In this document: positions 5,971-7,339 of the stretch, piece after piece
Position numbering within the stretch: position 1 is the stretch's first letter
How the letters are laid out: each line of letters opens with the position of its first letter
Position numbers and translations under genes: made by a program
Notes under the pieces: model-generated
The model's input: only the letters and a program-made list of their open reading frames with translations
Told to the model about the DNA's origin: nothing
The model's database searches: none
Origin: Variovorax sp.
GTDB taxonomy: Bacteria > Pseudomonadota > Gammaproteobacteria > Burkholderiales > Burkholderiaceae_C
Assembly (NCBI GenBank): GCA_028292835.1
Contig: JAQGLP010000126.1
Location: forward strand, 1-7,339
Direction of reading: 5' to 3'
Length of the DNA stretch: 7,339 nucleotides

Positions 5971-7339
5971 ATGAGACTCCACACCTCGGGACTGGCCACT
6001 GCAGCCAAGTTCGTGCTGGCGGCAGTGATCGCTGTCGGACCGTGCGCGGCAATGGCGGCCGACGCGTCCCCTGGGGCCGGTGCGCGCCGGCCCAACATCC
6101 TGTTAATCGTCGCCGACGATCTGGGCTACTCGGACATCGGTGCCTTCGGCGGCGAGATCGCGACGCCCAACCTCGACGCGCTCGCCAAGAGCGGCCTGCG
6201 GCTCACCAACTTCTACGCCTCGCCGTTCTGCTCGCCGACGCGCGCGATGCTGATGTCGGGCGCTGACAGCCACCAGGTCGGCTTCGGCAGCATGGCCGAA
6301 CTGCTGACGCCGCAGCAGCGCAGCCTGCCCGGCTACGAGGGCTACCTGACCGACCGCGCGTTGCCTTTTCCATTGCTGCTGAAAGACGCCGGCTACCACA
6401 CCTACATGGCCGGCAAGTGGCATCTGGGCGTGAAGGAAGAGCACGCGCCCTCAAACCGGGGCTTCGAGCAGTCTTACGCCATGATGAACGGCGGTGCCAG
6501 CCATTTCGACCAGACCGGCATCATCACCTTCGATGCCGAAAAGACGCCAATGGCGCTCTACCGCGAGAACGGCAAGGAGGTCCAGATCCCGAAGGACTTT
6601 TATTCGAGTGAGCAGTTCGCCTCCAAGCTCATCTCCTATGTCGATAGCAACAAAAACGATGGCCAGCCCTTCTTCGGCTACCTCGCGTTTACCGCACCGC
6701 ACTGGCCGCTGCAGGCACGGGACCCCTACATCCGCAAGTACGAAGGCAAGTACGATGTGGGCTACGAGGTAATCCGCGAGCGCCGTCTCGACCGCATGAA
6801 GGCGCTGGGCATCGTCCCTAAAGACATGAAGCCCTACGTGGGCAACCCGGCGTGGCCGCGCTGGGACCAGTTGACCACCCAGGAGAAGCGCGTCGAGTCC
6901 AAGCGCATGGCGGTCTATGCCGCTATGGTCGAATCCATGGACGCCGAGATCGGCCACGTGCTGGACCATCTCAAGCGCATCGGCGAGTACGACAACACGG
7001 TGATCTTCTTCATGTCGGACAACGGCGCCGACGGCAACACCGTGCTCGACGAAGGCGAGACGCGCGCTTGGGCCCGCAAGCACCGCGACAACAGCTACGA
7101 GAACACGGGCCGAATCGGATCCTTCGCCGAATACGGTCCGGGCTGGGCACAGGTCGGCTCGACGCCGTTCAACATGTACAAGGCCTTCATGTATGAAGGG
7201 GGCATCGCCGTGCCAAGCATCGTCAGCCTGCCCACGAGCCTGCGCAAGGGCGCGATCTCGCAGGCCCCGGCCCATGTGACGGACATCGCACCCACGCTGC
7301 TAGAACTCGCCGGCGTGAAGCCGCCGGGCAACCGCTACC
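5971..7339 (+). CDS. atsA: Exported arylsulfatase of the Pseudomonas AtsA type, 3' end beyond the window
   Basis: The frame is open for 456 codons to the window end. The Pseudomonas aeruginosa enzyme has 536 residues, so about 100 C-terminal residues are probably missing. The enzyme hydrolyses aryl sulfate esters to a phenol plus sulfate, using a calcium site and a formylglycine made from cysteine. The modification motif is C87-S-P-T-R91. Other active-site residues match the Pseudomonas enzyme in spacing: D49/D50, K149 and H151 (AGKWHLG), H244 (APHWPLQ), D350/N351 (MSDNGAD) and K404. Before the catalytic domain is a Sec signal peptide: basic R2 and K13, hydrophobic FVLAAVIAVG (14-23), and cleavage likely after A29 (AMA), which predicts a periplasmic enzyme. 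The Pseudomonas homologue lacks this extension, as far as I recall. No maturase gene is visible. Codon use is looser than in the dmp genes (TTA at residue 45, CTA at 444). Exact substrate is uncertain; other sulfate esters are possible. Confidence 0.92.
   Translation, partial: MRLHTSGLATAAKFVLAAVIAVGPCAAMAADASPGAGARRPNILLIVADDLGYSDIGAFGGEIATPNLDALAKSGLRLTNFYASPFCSPTRAMLMSGADSHQVGFGSMAELLTPQQRSLPGYEGYLTDRALPFPLLLKDAGYHTYMAGKWHLGVKEEHAPSNRGFEQSYAMMNGGASHFDQTGIITFDAEKTPMALYRENGKEVQIPKDFYSSEQFASKLISYVDSNKNDGQPFFGYLAFTAPHWPLQARDPYIRKYEGKYDVGYEVIRERRLDRMKALGIVPKDMKPYVGNPAWPRWDQLTTQEKRVESKRMAVYAAMVESMDAEIGHVLDHLKRIGEYDNTVIFFMSDNGADGNTVLDEGETRAWARKHRDNSYENTGRIGSFAEYGPGWAQVGSTPFNMYKAFMYEGGIAVPSIVSLPTSLRKGAISQAPAHVTDIAPTLLELAGVKPPGNRY

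Noticed and set aside
6034..6045. Lipoprotein lipobox in the sulfatase signal peptide (VGPC, residues 22-25)
   Set aside because: Proline directly before the cysteine does not fit the lipobox, and an ordinary signal peptidase I site (AMA) follows.
4427..6052. 541-codon open frame on the minus strand opposite dmpC
   Set aside because: Same shadow pattern, Arg/His/Ala/Gly rich with no motifs. dmpC has all catalytic residues in the + frame.

Overview
The window is a GC-rich stretch, with codon third positions dominated by G and C in the first six complete genes. It carries a Dmp-type phenol catabolic operon on the + strand. The gene set, order and protein style suggest a betaproteobacterium, probably Burkholderiales (Comamonadaceae-like). 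That placement is an inference from style and could not be tested by search.

Layout: the last codons of dmpM (phenol hydroxylase effector protein) occupy positions 1-35. They are followed by dmpN (hydroxylase alpha subunit, diiron, 71-1651), dmpO (gamma subunit, 1728-2090), dmpP (FAD/[2Fe-2S] reductase, 2110-3168), dmpQ ([2Fe-2S] ferredoxin serving the ring-cleavage enzyme, 3170-3499), dmpB (catechol 2,3-dioxygenase, 3526-4458) and dmpC (2-hydroxymuconic semialdehyde dehydrogenase, 4469-5923). Spacing is tight and nothing looks like an internal terminator. The operon promoter, dmpK, dmpL and most of dmpM must lie upstream of the window.

After dmpC, where dmpD or dmpE is usually expected, there is a 47-base gap and then a co-oriented gene for a Pseudomonas AtsA-type arylsulfatase. 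It has an N-terminal Sec signal peptide and runs off the window end (5971 to past 7339). This is the least ordinary part of the window. A sulfatase that releases phenols from aryl sulfate esters would feed the hydroxylase directly, giving the route aryl sulfate to phenol to catechol to 2-hydroxymuconate semialdehyde to 2-hydroxymuconate. Its codon use is looser than that of the dmp genes, including TTA and CTA leucines, which hints at a separate origin.

At finer scale, hairpin-forming inverted repeats sit at the dmpM, dmpN and dmpO ends. One is a perfect 20-base palindrome across the dmpO stop codon that abuts the dmpP ribosome binding site. They are placed where they could tune relative expression of the hydroxylase components. 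No stretch over 300 bases lacks a gene. I saw no RNA genes, insertion sequences, CRISPR arrays or attachment sites.
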